34,210 bases of DNA from an uncultured Bacillota bacterium (lineage in GTDB: Bacteria > Bacillota_I > Bacilli_A > Culicoidibacterales > ZOR0006). Position numbers and translations under genes: made by a program. Of this stretch, positions 17,288-24,538 are shown piece by piece. Location: contig CAMFJD010000020.1 of the NCBI GenBank assembly GCA_945956935.1, forward strand, positions 1 through 34,210. The letters run 5' to 3'. How positions within the stretch are numbered: the first letter of the stretch is position 1; each line of letters opens with the position of its first letter. Below the pieces are notes generated by a model. The model was given only the letters and a program-made list of their open reading frames with translations. It ran no database searches and was not told the DNA's origin.

Positions 17288-18132
17288 TGTGGCAACATTT
17301 ATTACAGTATGAATTTTTACAAAATGCATATATTTCAGGTATTCTAATCGGACTTATTGCACCACTACTCGGTGTATTTATCGTGTCAAAACGACTTGCA
17401 TTAATTCCTGATGCACTAAGTCATGTATCTCTTTCAGGGGTAGCAATTGCAACATTTTTAATGAGTATTGGTATTTTACCGCTTGGGTTTAATCCAATGT
17501 TATTAGGGATTGTTTTCAGTATTATTGGGGCAATTATTTTATGGCAACTGACGCGACAGTTTCATAATGTGCAAGAAATAGGTATTGCGATTTTGATGTC
17601 ATTAAGTTTAGGCTTAAGTGTTATTTTTATTGCATTGGCTAAAGGTGTGAAATTGGATTTAACGAGTTATTTATTTGGAAGTATCAACACTATTTCACGT
17701 CAAGATTTAGTATTAATTTTCATATTAACAGTCGCAACGCTCATTTTTGTTAAATTTCAGTATCGGAAGCTATTTGCGATTGTATTTGATGAAGACTTTA
17801 TCCGTGTACGGAATCTTCGAATTAACTTAGTAAATGGTACATTTTTTGTTTTTATTGGTTTAGTTGTGGCTGTGTCAATGAAAATCGTGGGTGTATTACT
17901 TGTATCAGCTTTAATGACGTTACCTGTCGCTATTGCGATTCGGTTAGCTAAAAGTTTCCGACAAACCATTTTTTATGCAATTATTGCTGGAGAAATTGGT
18001 GTGATTAGTGGTTTGGTAAGTTCATACTATTTAAATTTACCAAGTGGTGGTACAATTGTTGTGACATTGGTTTTGTTACTGTTGCTTGTATTCGGATATA
18101 CAAAAATAAGCTCTTTATTAAAAAAAGCTTGA
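17287..18132 (+). CDS. znuB: Metal ABC transporter permease (ZnuB/AdcB-like, ABC-3 family)
   Basis: This 281-residue protein has eight or nine membrane segments and the ABC-3 pattern. LIGLIAPLLGVFIVSKRLALIPDALSHVSLSGVAIA is characteristic, quoted here in parts: SKRLALIPDALSHVSL at residues 33-48 is the family hallmark. The later part, VGVLLVSALMTLPVAIAIRLA, is also conserved. The ATG overlaps the ATPase stop as TAATG, so the two are translationally coupled. No binding lipoprotein (ZnuA/AdcA) is in the window, so it must be elsewhere. The next promoter's -35 box overlaps the stop codon, and no terminator separates the two units. Confidence 0.82.
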   Translation: MWQHLLQYEFLQNAYISGILIGLIAPLLGVFIVSKRLALIPDALSHVSLSGVAIATFLMSIGILPLGFNPMLLGIVFSIIGAIILWQLTRQFHNVQEIGIAILMSLSLGLSVIFIALAKGVKLDLTSYLFGSINTISRQDLVLIFILTVATLIFVKFQYRKLFAIVFDEDFIRVRNLRINLVNGTFFVFIGLVVAVSMKIVGVLLVSALMTLPVAIAIRLAKSFRQTIFYAIIAGEIGVISGLVSSYYLNLPSGGTIVVTLVLLLLLVFGYTKISSLLKKA

Positions 18133-18157
18133 CGTGTCAAAATGTGTTTGATACAAT
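18129..18157 (+). promoter_or_regulatory. Sigma-A promoter of the T-box transporter operon
   Basis: TTGACG (18129-18134) and TACAAT (18152-18157) are 17 bases apart. The -35 box overlaps the stop codon of the metal permease gene. Transcription would start near 18164, just before the first T-box. Confidence 0.75.
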
Positions 18158-18163
18158 TTGGCT

Positions 18164-18440
18164 TGTAAATATAAATTTGAACTTCAAAGAGAAGGAGAGT
18201 AGCATGCCAGTTTGGTGAAGCGACTAGGGGTTGGTGAGAGCCTTAGCGATGACAGTATGTGAACCGCACCTTTGAGAAGGAACTCTGAACATAAACATAG
18301 GGGTTTCCGTCGCCGGCGTTAACGGAAAAATGAGGGGTAAAGTAAATGGGAGTTACTTTACAACAAGAGTGGTACCGCGAATGTTGACATTCGTCTCTTG
18401 AACTTGGCTAATGCCAGTTCAAAAGACGGATGTTTTTTTT
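18164..18440 (+). promoter_or_regulatory. T-box riboswitch 1 (apparent arginine specifier CGC)
   Basis: This leader has the standard T-box order. The S-turn strand AGTA is at 18198-18201, and the stem I distal motif GGTGAGAGCC is at 18233-18242. The opposing GAA is at 18261-18263, followed by one base and CGC (18265-18267). A stem II/pseudoknot-like CCGGCGTTAACGG and the T-box element TGGTACCGCG (18370-18379) follow. An 18-bp terminator stem (18387-18404 with 18416-18433) runs into eight T residues. Uncharged tRNA paired at the specifier would favour the antiterminator. The specifier reading relies on the usual GAA-N-codon spacing. Confidence 0.9.
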
Positions 18441-18475
18441 CGGGAAAAAACAACAATTATATACTATTGATTCAA

Positions 18476-18730
18476 TGAAAAAGAGAGTAATTAATGAACA
18501 GCGTTGCTAGCGAGTAAGGGGTGGTGAGAGCCTTATAACAAGTTCATGAATGAAGCGCACTTTGGAGAACAGACCTTGAAAATAGAGTAGGGGAATGCGT
18601 ATGACCGGCGTTAACGGAAAATGAGGGGTAAAGTTATACATAAGAAAAACTTTACAACAAGAGTGGTACCGCGAAGGAAGTCTGTCTTCGTCTCTTGAAG
18701 CAATTCAAGGGATAAATACAGGCTTTTTTT
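18476..18730 (+). promoter_or_regulatory. T-box riboswitch 2 (apparent arginine specifier CGC)
   Basis: A second complete T-box follows the first. AGTA is at 18486-18489, GGTGAGAGCC at 18533-18542, and GAA (18552-18554) is followed by G and CGC (18556-18558). CCGGCGTTAACGG and TGGTACCGCG (18664-18673) follow. The terminator stem is 18682-18699 with 18704-18721, then a T run to 18730. RNA polymerase must pass both decision points to reach the transporter genes. No convincing promoter lies between the two elements. Confidence 0.9.
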
Positions 18731-18764
18731 ATACCTTCAAATAATCACAACCTAGGAGGAAAAA

Positions 18765-19562
18765 ATGATGAAAAAATTTATGAGTATGATGATGTGTATG
18801 GTATTAGTAGTAGGATTAACAGCGTGTGGAGGCGCGAGTAGTACGAGTGGTTCTGAGAACGAAATTGAACAGATTCAAGCAAAAGGTGAAATCGTTATGG
18901 CAACATCACCAGACTATCCGCCGTTTGAATTTCCATTAGCAGATGGGACTGTAGTAGGATTTGATATTTCAATTGCTGAAGCCATCGCAGCGGAATTAGG
19001 TGTTGAATTGAGAGTAGAGAGTATTGATTTTGATGGATTATTACCAGCACTATCAACTAAAAAAGTTGACATGGTCATTGCAGGACTTTCATCTGATGAA
19101 AAACGTCAACAATCATTTGGGTTATCGGATAGTTATTATGAATCTGGATATGCATTCTTAGTAAAAGCAGGTGATGAAGCGAAATATGCTGATATTGAAG
19201 CGGTCAAAGCAGCGAGTGTTGTTGTTCAAAAGGGCAGTGTACAAGAAGCATATGCAAATGATCAAGGGATGACACAACTAACAAGCTTACCAAAAATGAA
19301 TGATATGATTCAGTATTTAGAAACTGGTCGTGCGGAAGTTGTGATTGTAGATTCGATTGTAGCTGAAACATATGTTGGATTAGGTGATTATGTAATTGCA
19401 CAAGAGGTTACTGAAGGAAGTGAAGGTGGGAATGTGATTGCAGTTCATAAAGAACATGAAGCTTTATTGACAAAAGTAAATGAGATTATTGCTACATTAG
19501 AAGCAAATGGTCAATTAGAGCAGTTTATGGTTGAAGCATTGGAATTACAAGGGCAACAATAA
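18765..19562 (+). CDS. Amino-acid ABC transporter substrate-binding lipoprotein (probably arginine/basic)
   Basis: This 265-residue protein has a Met-rich signal peptide and a lipobox LTAC with Cys21, so it is a membrane-anchored lipoprotein. The mature part is a family 3 solute-binding protein: SPDYPPFEF, GFDISIAEAIA and VDMVIAGLS are the usual N-lobe motifs. Substrate choice is inferred from the two upstream T-boxes with arginine-type specifiers. AGGAGG at 18754-18759 could serve ATG 18765 or ATG 18768; the second has better spacing and would remove one Met. It is the first gene of a binding protein-permease-ATPase operon. Confidence 0.88.
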   Translation: MMKKFMSMMMCMVLVVGLTACGGASSTSGSENEIEQIQAKGEIVMATSPDYPPFEFPLADGTVVGFDISIAEAIAAELGVELRVESIDFDGLLPALSTKKVDMVIAGLSSDEKRQQSFGLSDSYYESGYAFLVKAGDEAKYADIEAVKAASVVVQKGSVQEAYANDQGMTQLTSLPKMNDMIQYLETGRAEVVIVDSIVAETYVGLGDYVIAQEVTEGSEGGNVIAVHKEHEALLTKVNEIIATLEANGQLEQFMVEALELQGQQ

Positions 19563-19596
19563 TATTGTTTTGAACTGAGGAAGGAAGAAAAGAAAA

Positions 19597-20280
19597 ATGA
19601 ATTATGGATTTGTTACTGAATACTGGCCGATGTATTTAAGCGGGGCTGGAGTTACTTTATTACTAGCATTATTTACAGTATTGTTCGGATTTGCATTTGG
19701 GATTTTATTCGCTTTTGCAAAGTTATCGAAACGAAAATGGTTATCATTATTAGCGAGTGCTTATATTGAAATCGTACGTGGAACACCATTACTTGTACAA
19801 ATGTTAATCGTGTTTTATATGTTACCGACATTTGGTGTAAATATTCCAAATTTATTTGGTATTGCTAAGTTTGGTGATTATACGTTAGTTGTGATTGCGC
19901 TTGTGATAAATTCGTCAGCTTATATTGCCGAGATTATTCGTGGCGGAATCCAAGCAGTAGATAAAGGGCAAACTGAAGCAGGTTTAGCGTTAGGGATGTC
20001 ACAGTCTTTATTGATGAGAAAAATTATTTTACCACAAGCAATTAAAAATATTTTGCCGGCGCTAGGAAATGAATTTATTGTTATTATTAAAGAATCGGCA
20101 ATTGTTTCAGTTGTAGGTATTGTCGATATTATGTTCGCCGCTCAGCAAATTCGAACAGCGACGTATTTACCGTTTGAACCACTCATTGTGGCAGCTGTTA
20201 TTTATTTTGTGATGACTTTTACGTTGTCAAAAATTATGAATTATGTTGAAGGGAGAATGAAGCAAGATGCTACACATTAA
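19597..20280 (+). CDS. Amino-acid ABC transporter permease (HisM/ArtQ type)
   Basis: This 227-residue protein has about five membrane segments. It carries the polar amino-acid permease motifs [14 protein letters not shown] near residue 50 and the EAA loop [22 protein letters not shown], quoted in short form as EAGLALGMS. It forms the transmembrane channel for the binding protein encoded 34 bases upstream. GAGGAAGG-type spacing supports the ATG. Its 3' end overlaps the ATPase gene by 14 bases. Confidence 0.88.
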   Translation: MNYGFVTEYWPMYLSGAGVTLLLALFTVLFGFAFGILFAFAKLSKRKWLSLLASAYIEIVRGTPLLVQMLIVFYMLPTFGVNIPNLFGIAKFGDYTLVVIALVINSSAYIAEIIRGGIQAVDKGQTEAGLALGMSQSLLMRKIILPQAIKNILPALGNEFIVIIKESAIVSVVGIVDIMFAAQQIRTATYLPFEPLIVAAVIYFVMTFTLSKIMNYVEGRMKQDATH

Positions 20281-20995
20281 AGATGTAAATAAATCATTTG
20301 GCAAGCACCATGTATTAAAAGATATTAATTTTCATGTTGAACAAGGAGAGGTTGTTGCAATTATTGGACCGTCGGGTAGTGGGAAATCAACGGCACTACG
20401 CTGCTTAAATGGTCTTGAAGTTCATGATAGTGGAACAATCACATTAGATGGTGAAGTATTAACACACGATAATGCTATGGTACTGCAAGATATACGCATG
20501 AAAATGGGAATGGTTTTTCAAAATTTTCATCTCTTTCCTCATATGACGGTATTAGAAAATATTACGTTTTCACCAATTTACGTTAAAAATATTGACAAGG
20601 AACAGGCAACGCAACAAGCGCTAGAATTGTTAGCACGTGTGGGTCTATCGGACAAAGCACAGGCATACCCAAGTCAATTATCGGGTGGGCAAAAACAACG
20701 TGTGGCAATCGCACGAGCATTAGCTATGGAGCCTGAGGTATTGTTATTTGATGAACCGACGAGTGCACTTGATCCGGAAATGGTCAATGAGGTTTTGCAA
20801 GTGATGCAAGAACTCGCAGAGCAGGGAATGACAATGATTGTCGTTACGCATGAGATGGGATTTGCCAAAGAAGTTGCAAATCGGATCGTTTTCATGGCTG
20901 ATGGCGAAATCGTCGAAGTAGCTGCTGCGAAGAAGTTAATAGAGCAACCTCAAACAAAGCGTGCACAAGCATTTTTGGCAAATGTGTTAAAATAA
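20267..20995 (+). CDS. Amino-acid ABC transporter ATPase (GlnQ/ArtP type)
   Basis: This 242-residue ATPase has Walker [10 protein letters not shown], a Q-loop in [13 protein letters not shown], signature [15 protein letters not shown], Walker [15 protein letters not shown] and the switch His in VTHEMGFA. The wording is that of polar amino-acid importers. The ATG lies inside the permease gene, behind GGGAGA, so the pair is translationally coupled. With the two genes before it, it completes a standard importer. A hairpin that overlaps the start of the next gene appears to end the operon. Confidence 0.9.
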   Translation: MLHIKDVNKSFGKHHVLKDINFHVEQGEVVAIIGPSGSGKSTALRCLNGLEVHDSGTITLDGEVLTHDNAMVLQDIRMKMGMVFQNFHLFPHMTVLENITFSPIYVKNIDKEQATQQALELLARVGLSDKAQAYPSQLSGGQKQRVAIARALAMEPEVLLFDEPTSALDPEMVNEVLQVMQELAEQGMTMIVVTHEMGFAKEVANRIVFMADGEIVEVAAAKKLIEQPQTKRAQAFLANVLK

Positions 20996-21015
20996 TTGAA
21001 AAAAATGCACAAATC

Positions 21016-21059
21016 ACCACTTCTTCTGTATACTTAAAGCAGAAAGGAGTGGTTTTTTT
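21016..21059 (+). terminator. Hairpin terminator overlapping the next gene's ribosome binding site and start
   Basis: ACCACTTCTT (21016-21025) pairs with AAGGAGTGGT (21044-21053), with one G-U pair and an 18-base loop, followed by seven T residues (21053-21059). It has the form of an intrinsic terminator for the transporter operon. Its right arm contains the AAAGGAG that would start the following gene, and the T run lies inside that gene's first codons. Confidence 0.65.
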
Positions 21060-21870
21060 GTTACCGAGAATTGAACTGACACAAACGATGAGCATTGCAC
21101 GTATTATTCAGGATTTACGTAAATTTTTTAGTAACGAACGTACAAGTGCAGAAGTAGTATATTTTTTTGAGCATGCACTAGAATATGGATATGATACGTT
21201 TTTAATTTCATGTGAGCAAATGGCATTAGAACTTTTAGATGATGTATTTTTACAACGTCCATATTTGCAACAACAAATCAAACTATGCGTTGAATTATCT
21301 CAAAATATCGAAGGAGTTCAGTTTACACATACGAGTTGGGAACAATTGCAACAACGGAGAATGTATGTGGAAGAGCAGCTTGGAACTCCCAATATAGCTA
21401 TAGGTTTTATTAATGGGAATGATCCTTGCTTTGATCCGTTATCGATTAGTACGGGGATGAATGAATTATTTGATGCACATTTTATTCATAGCATTGGTAT
21501 GACAGATGTAACGATGACACAGTTACAAGCAATAAATTTATTTAGCGAACAGCCAGTTTCATTTTTTTTGCTACCGTGGAGTAGAGAATTACTCGTTGAT
21601 TGTGAATTTCAAGCACATATATCACTTCAACAAGTGATGCCATTGTTTCAGATGCCACTGAAAATTCCAAAAGAAGTATTTCAAAAGGAGCCAAATCGAG
21701 TTTCGATGGGTGAAATTAGTATAGAAAGTATGACATTGGCTTTTTTATTTATGCACCCCCTACATATGAGCCTGTTGATTCAACCAGAATCAGCAATAGC
21801 ATATCATCAAGCATTTCAAGAGATGATTCACCATGATTTTGAAATGATTGAATGGTATCAATATTTGTAA
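21058..21870 (+). CDS. Degenerate aldo/keto reductase-like protein (YdhF-like, catalytic residues absent)
   Basis: This protein of about 270 residues follows the outline of YdhF-type aldo/keto reductases. A TSAEVVYFFEHALEYGYDTF segment sits where beta-2 and helix-2 should be. An HFIHSIGMTDVTMTQLQAI segment matches the HFGVSNFTPAQ region. An SIESMTLAFLFMHP segment matches the C-terminal helix before the cofactor site. The DHADxYG stretch that carries the catalytic Asp and Tyr is replaced by LISCEQ, and no clear catalytic Lys/His pair is seen, so it is probably a pseudoenzyme. The most likely start is TTG 21058, eight bases after AAAGGAG; GTG 21049 would add three residues. The relationship rests on pattern reading by eye. 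Confidence 0.5.
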   Translation: MLPRIELTQTMSIARIIQDLRKFFSNERTSAEVVYFFEHALEYGYDTFLISCEQMALELLDDVFLQRPYLQQQIKLCVELSQNIEGVQFTHTSWEQLQQRRMYVEEQLGTPNIAIGFINGNDPCFDPLSISTGMNELFDAHFIHSIGMTDVTMTQLQAINLFSEQPVSFFLLPWSRELLVDCEFQAHISLQQVMPLFQMPLKIPKEVFQKEPNRVSMGEISIESMTLAFLFMHPLHMSLLIQPESAIAYHQAFQEMIHHDFEMIEWYQYL

Positions 21871-21890
21871 AAAGCACAAAATGTGCTTTT
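21870..21890 (+). terminator. Intrinsic terminator after the aldo/keto reductase-like gene
   Basis: A 9-bp perfect stem (21870-21878 with 21882-21890) closes an AAA loop and is followed by a T-rich stretch. It separates this gene from the TetR/ATP synthase unit. Confidence 0.8.
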
Positions 21891-21997
21891 ATTTTTTGGT
21901 TAAATCTAGTTTTTTTCACTTATTGATGATGAAAAAATGTAAAAAATGGTGTAAAAATACCTTTTTTGCGTAAAAAAAAACAAAAAATAAAAAAAGG

Positions 21998-22026
21998 TTG
22001 CATTTTTGAAAAGTGAGGAGTAAAAT
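21998..22026 (+). promoter_or_regulatory. Candidate promoter of the TetR-atp operon, with AACG repeat at the start site
   Basis: TTGCAT (21998-22003) and TAAAAT (22021-22026) are 17 bases apart. Three tandem AACG units (22031-22042) lie at the predicted transcription start. The 12-mer ACGAACGAACGT (22032-22043 region) has partial dyad symmetry, so it is a candidate operator for the TetR protein. The stretch 21900-22000 is otherwise only A/T-rich with no gene. Confidence 0.5.
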
Positions 22027-22060
22027 GAAAAACGAACGAACGTAAGGGAGGTGAAGGCTG

Positions 22061-22630
22061 ATGACTGCGAAACGAATTATTGAAGTAGCAACAGAGTATT
22101 TTGCAAGTTTTGGCTACAACGGGACATCGTTTACGCTCATCGCTGATACAGTTGGAATTAAGAAGCAATCTATCTATGCACATTTCCAAAGTAAAGAGCA
22201 TTTATATTTTGAATGCTTAGCAAATGCAATGGTAATTGAGCAACAACGTGGCCAGCGAGTTCATGCAACTCTTGTTATGAGTGAATCAGTTGATGATGCA
22301 AAACGAATCTTGTATCAATACTTACTTGAGTGTGGAAATCAACAATCTTTTTTGTTTCTTTATCAAATGGCGATGAATGCACCCGAACAATATCGACTGC
22401 AACAACAAAAATATCGTGAACAACACCGACAAATTATGATTGATGCAGTTCGGTTACCAGTTTTAAAATGGAAACAATTAAAACGTGTCGATCGTGATAA
22501 AGAAATATTTCACATGTTATCTTGTTTGATTGACGGATGTGTTGTCGAACGACTTATTTATGGCAAAGTTGCATTTGAACGACGTTTTGCAGTAATTTGG
22601 CCAATCCTCTGGGGTAGTATCGTTCAGTAA
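22061..22630 (+). CDS. TetR/AcrR-family transcriptional regulator
   Basis: This 189-residue protein starts with a TetR DNA-binding domain: IIEVATEYFASFGYNGTSF, then IADTVGIKKQSIYAHFQSKEHL as the helix-turn-helix. The second half is the usual ligand-binding helical region, of unknown ligand. GGGAGGTG precedes the ATG. Only 19 bases separate its stop from atpI, and no terminator is present, so it appears to be the first cistron of the ATP synthase operon. That is not the usual arrangement. Autoregulation through the AACG repeat at 22031-22042 is an inference. Confidence 0.85.
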   Translation: MTAKRIIEVATEYFASFGYNGTSFTLIADTVGIKKQSIYAHFQSKEHLYFECLANAMVIEQQRGQRVHATLVMSESVDDAKRILYQYLLECGNQQSFLFLYQMAMNAPEQYRLQQQKYREQHRQIMIDAVRLPVLKWKQLKRVDRDKEIFHMLSCLIDGCVVERLIYGKVAFERRFAVIWPILWGSIVQ

Positions 22631-22649
22631 ACAGGAGAAAGGTGAGTGT

Positions 22650-23039
22650 ATGGAACAATCATTGCTAGCAAGTTTTAAGAAAGTTGTTAAATACAGCTTT
22701 GGATTGTATACTTTACAAACGATTCTAGGTGTGCTCTGGCAACCAACTCAATGGATTTCGATTTTTTTCGGAGGTCTGTTGGGGACAATAACGAGCTGTA
22801 TTGCAACATATCTATTGTTTCGTTGTTCAAATCAACTGATAACTTTAGGTCAAGAAGACGCTGTATCAGCACAGTTGAAATCTTATATATTTCGATTTGC
22901 GCTTTATATAGTTGCAATTGGTATTGTGATTGTCATAAAACCACTTTTCCATCCACTTTTTGTAATTATTGGCTTCCTAATTCCTAAGGTAGCGCTTGTA
23001 ATCGAAGCTTATGCTTTTAATCAGCAAATGAGGAGGTGA
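22650..23039 (+). CDS. atpI: ATP synthase protein I
   Basis: This 129-residue protein has four hydrophobic segments and matches the ATP synthase I family in size, topology and place directly before atpB. AtpI helps c-ring assembly or Mg2+ supply in some bacteria and is not part of the finished enzyme. Sequence conservation in the family is low, so position carries much of the assignment. Its stop overlaps the atpB ribosome binding site AGGAGG (23031-23036). Confidence 0.75.
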   Translation: MEQSLLASFKKVVKYSFGLYTLQTILGVLWQPTQWISIFFGGLLGTITSCIATYLLFRCSNQLITLGQEDAVSAQLKSYIFRFALYIVAIGIVIVIKPLFHPLFVIIGFLIPKVALVIEAYAFNQQMRR

Positions 23040-23044
23040 ATGAA

Positions 23045-23722
23045 ATGGAAGAACATTTGAGAGGGCTGACAATTGGTGATTTCCACATGTACGAAGGTGG
23101 TGTTTGGTCAGTTATTTTAGTTGTTATTTTGGCAGTTGCATTCATTATTATTGGTCAAAAATTTAAAAAAGCTGATCCCAAAAAACCAAAAGGGATTTTA
23201 TTGTTTTTTGAAATGTTGATGGATATGTTTAAAGGAGTATGTTATGACTTCTTAGACGATGATGCACCGCCATATATACCAATCGTGGCATTTTTTGGTA
23301 TCTATATAGGTTTAGCAAATATGATGCCATTAATTGTTGGAATTAAACCACCAACAACTGACATTAATGTGACAGGTGCACTTGCAATTATGGCATTTGT
23401 CATAATTTATGGTTCAGGAGTGAAACGCAATGGTGTGGGCGGAACAATCAAACATGCATTTTTCGAGCCACTTCCAGCATTGTTCCCAATTATGCTTATT
23501 AGTGAGACGTCTAAAATGGTATCGCTCGCCATGCGTTTATTTGGGGCAATTACAGCAGGATATGTTATTATCGATGTAATTTATTTCTTAGCGGGAATTT
23601 GGATTGCACCAATAGCAGCATTGCCATTGCAGTTTTTCTTCGATATTTTCGATGCACTTATACAGACAGTTGTATTTATGTTTTTATTATTAACATTCAC
23701 AAAAATGAAAATTGCACATTAA
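23045..23722 (+). CDS. atpB: F1Fo ATP synthase subunit a
   Basis: This 225-residue membrane subunit forms the proton half-channels next to the c-ring. The essential Arg is in LAMRLFGAITAGY, and the conserved Gln of the last helix is in ALIQTVVFMFLL. The usual RLFGN reads RLFGA, and the following AGE reads AGY, two departures from common bacterial sequences. ATG 23045 is chosen because AGGAGG ends 8 bases upstream; a GTG at 23036 lies within that site. The subunit acts in the membrane with b and c. Confidence 0.88.
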   Translation: MEEHLRGLTIGDFHMYEGGVWSVILVVILAVAFIIIGQKFKKADPKKPKGILLFFEMLMDMFKGVCYDFLDDDAPPYIPIVAFFGIYIGLANMMPLIVGIKPPTTDINVTGALAIMAFVIIYGSGVKRNGVGGTIKHAFFEPLPALFPIMLISETSKMVSLAMRLFGAITAGYVIIDVIYFLAGIWIAPIAALPLQFFFDIFDALIQTVVFMFLLLTFTKMKIAH

Positions 23723-23750
23723 GAAGGCGTGCAATAAGGAGGACTTTATT

Positions 23751-24002
23751 ATGGAAAATTCAGCAATTATTTATGCAGCAATGGCAATTGGAGCCGCTTT
23801 AGCCGTTTTACCAGGACTTGGTGTAGGTATTGGTTTAGGGAATGCAACACGTGGTGCGGTAGAAGGTATCGCACGTCAACCAGAGGCAAGCTCGGATATT
23901 ACACGTACATTCATCTTAGGGGCCGCTTTAACAGAGGTACCTGGACTATTTGGTGTCGTTATTGCCTTAGTACTCTTATTTGTTAACCCATTTGGTTTAT
24001 AG
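23751..24002 (+). CDS. atpE: F1Fo ATP synthase subunit c
   Basis: This 83-residue proteolipid has two membrane helices joined by the polar loop ARQP (residues 41-44). Glu62 in LTEVPG is the ion-carrying carboxylate. Helix 1 has GVGIGLGNA with Leu where sodium-type c-subunits have Gln, and Val follows the Glu where sodium types have Ser, so proton coupling is more likely. A Pro in helix 1 (residue 21) is uncommon. AAGGAGG precedes ATG 23751; an upstream in-frame ATG inside the atpB end lacks such a site. Confidence 0.9.
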   Translation: MENSAIIYAAMAIGAALAVLPGLGVGIGLGNATRGAVEGIARQPEASSDITRTFILGAALTEVPGLFGVVIALVLLFVNPFGL

Positions 24003-24034
24003 AATCGAAAACAGATTAGAGGAGGTGAGCGTTT

Positions 24035-24538
24035 ATGCATATTTCAATTGATATTTTACCGAGCCTACAGATTATGATTGGCCATACGGTGTCATTAACT
24101 ATTTTATTGCTCATTTTCTATTTCTTTTTATGGAAAAATTTTGCGGAATATCTCAATCGCCGTAAGCAACAAATTACGAGTGAATTTGATAAAGCAAAGA
24201 TAGAACAACAACAAGCAACAAAAAACGTCGCACGTACAAAAGAAGAATACGAATCGGCACGAAAACAGGCACGTAAGATCTTACAAACAGCACAATTTGA
24301 TGCAAAACGTCAACATGAATTAATTGTTGAACGTGCACGTCAAGAAGCAACTGACGAAATTTCACGTGGAAAAAATGTTTCGAATCAACTTTATAATCAA
24401 GCAATGGAGCGTTTTAATCAAGATGCTGTTGAGCTTGCAATGAGTGCAACGAAAAATTTATTGATTGAGCATGCTACATCAAATGCTAGTGACTTAATTA
24501 ATCAATCATTACAAAAAGTAGGTGAACTGAATGATTAG
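24035..24538 (+). CDS. atpF: F1Fo ATP synthase subunit b
   Basis: This 167-residue protein has one N-terminal membrane helix (about residues 15-35) and a long charged helix rich in Gln, Lys, Arg and Glu. That is the peripheral-stalk b subunit, which normally dimerises and holds delta at the top of F1. GAGGTGAG precedes the ATG. The last eight bases overlap the next gene (ATGATTAG), so the b subunit and the fused delta-alpha protein are translationally coupled. Confidence 0.88.
   Translation: MHISIDILPSLQIMIGHTVSLTILLLIFYFFLWKNFAEYLNRRKQQITSEFDKAKIEQQQATKNVARTKEEYESARKQARKILQTAQFDAKRQHELIVERARQEATDEISRGKNVSNQLYNQAMERFNQDAVELAMSATKNLLIEHATSNASDLINQSLQKVGELND

Noticed and set aside
21891-22000. 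A possible small RNA or second terminator in the A/T-rich stretch before the TetR gene.
   Set aside because: The long A and T runs can pair weakly (around 21958-21997), but no stable GC-containing stem is present.
22025-22045. A six-codon ORF (MKNERT) with a GAGGAG site before the TetR gene.
   Set aside because: The likely -10 box (22021-22026) overlaps its start codon, so the transcript would begin downstream of it.
23751-24002. A sodium-type c-ring.
   Set aside because: Leu replaces the helix 1 Gln and Val replaces the Ser after the key Glu, so the sodium signature is absent.
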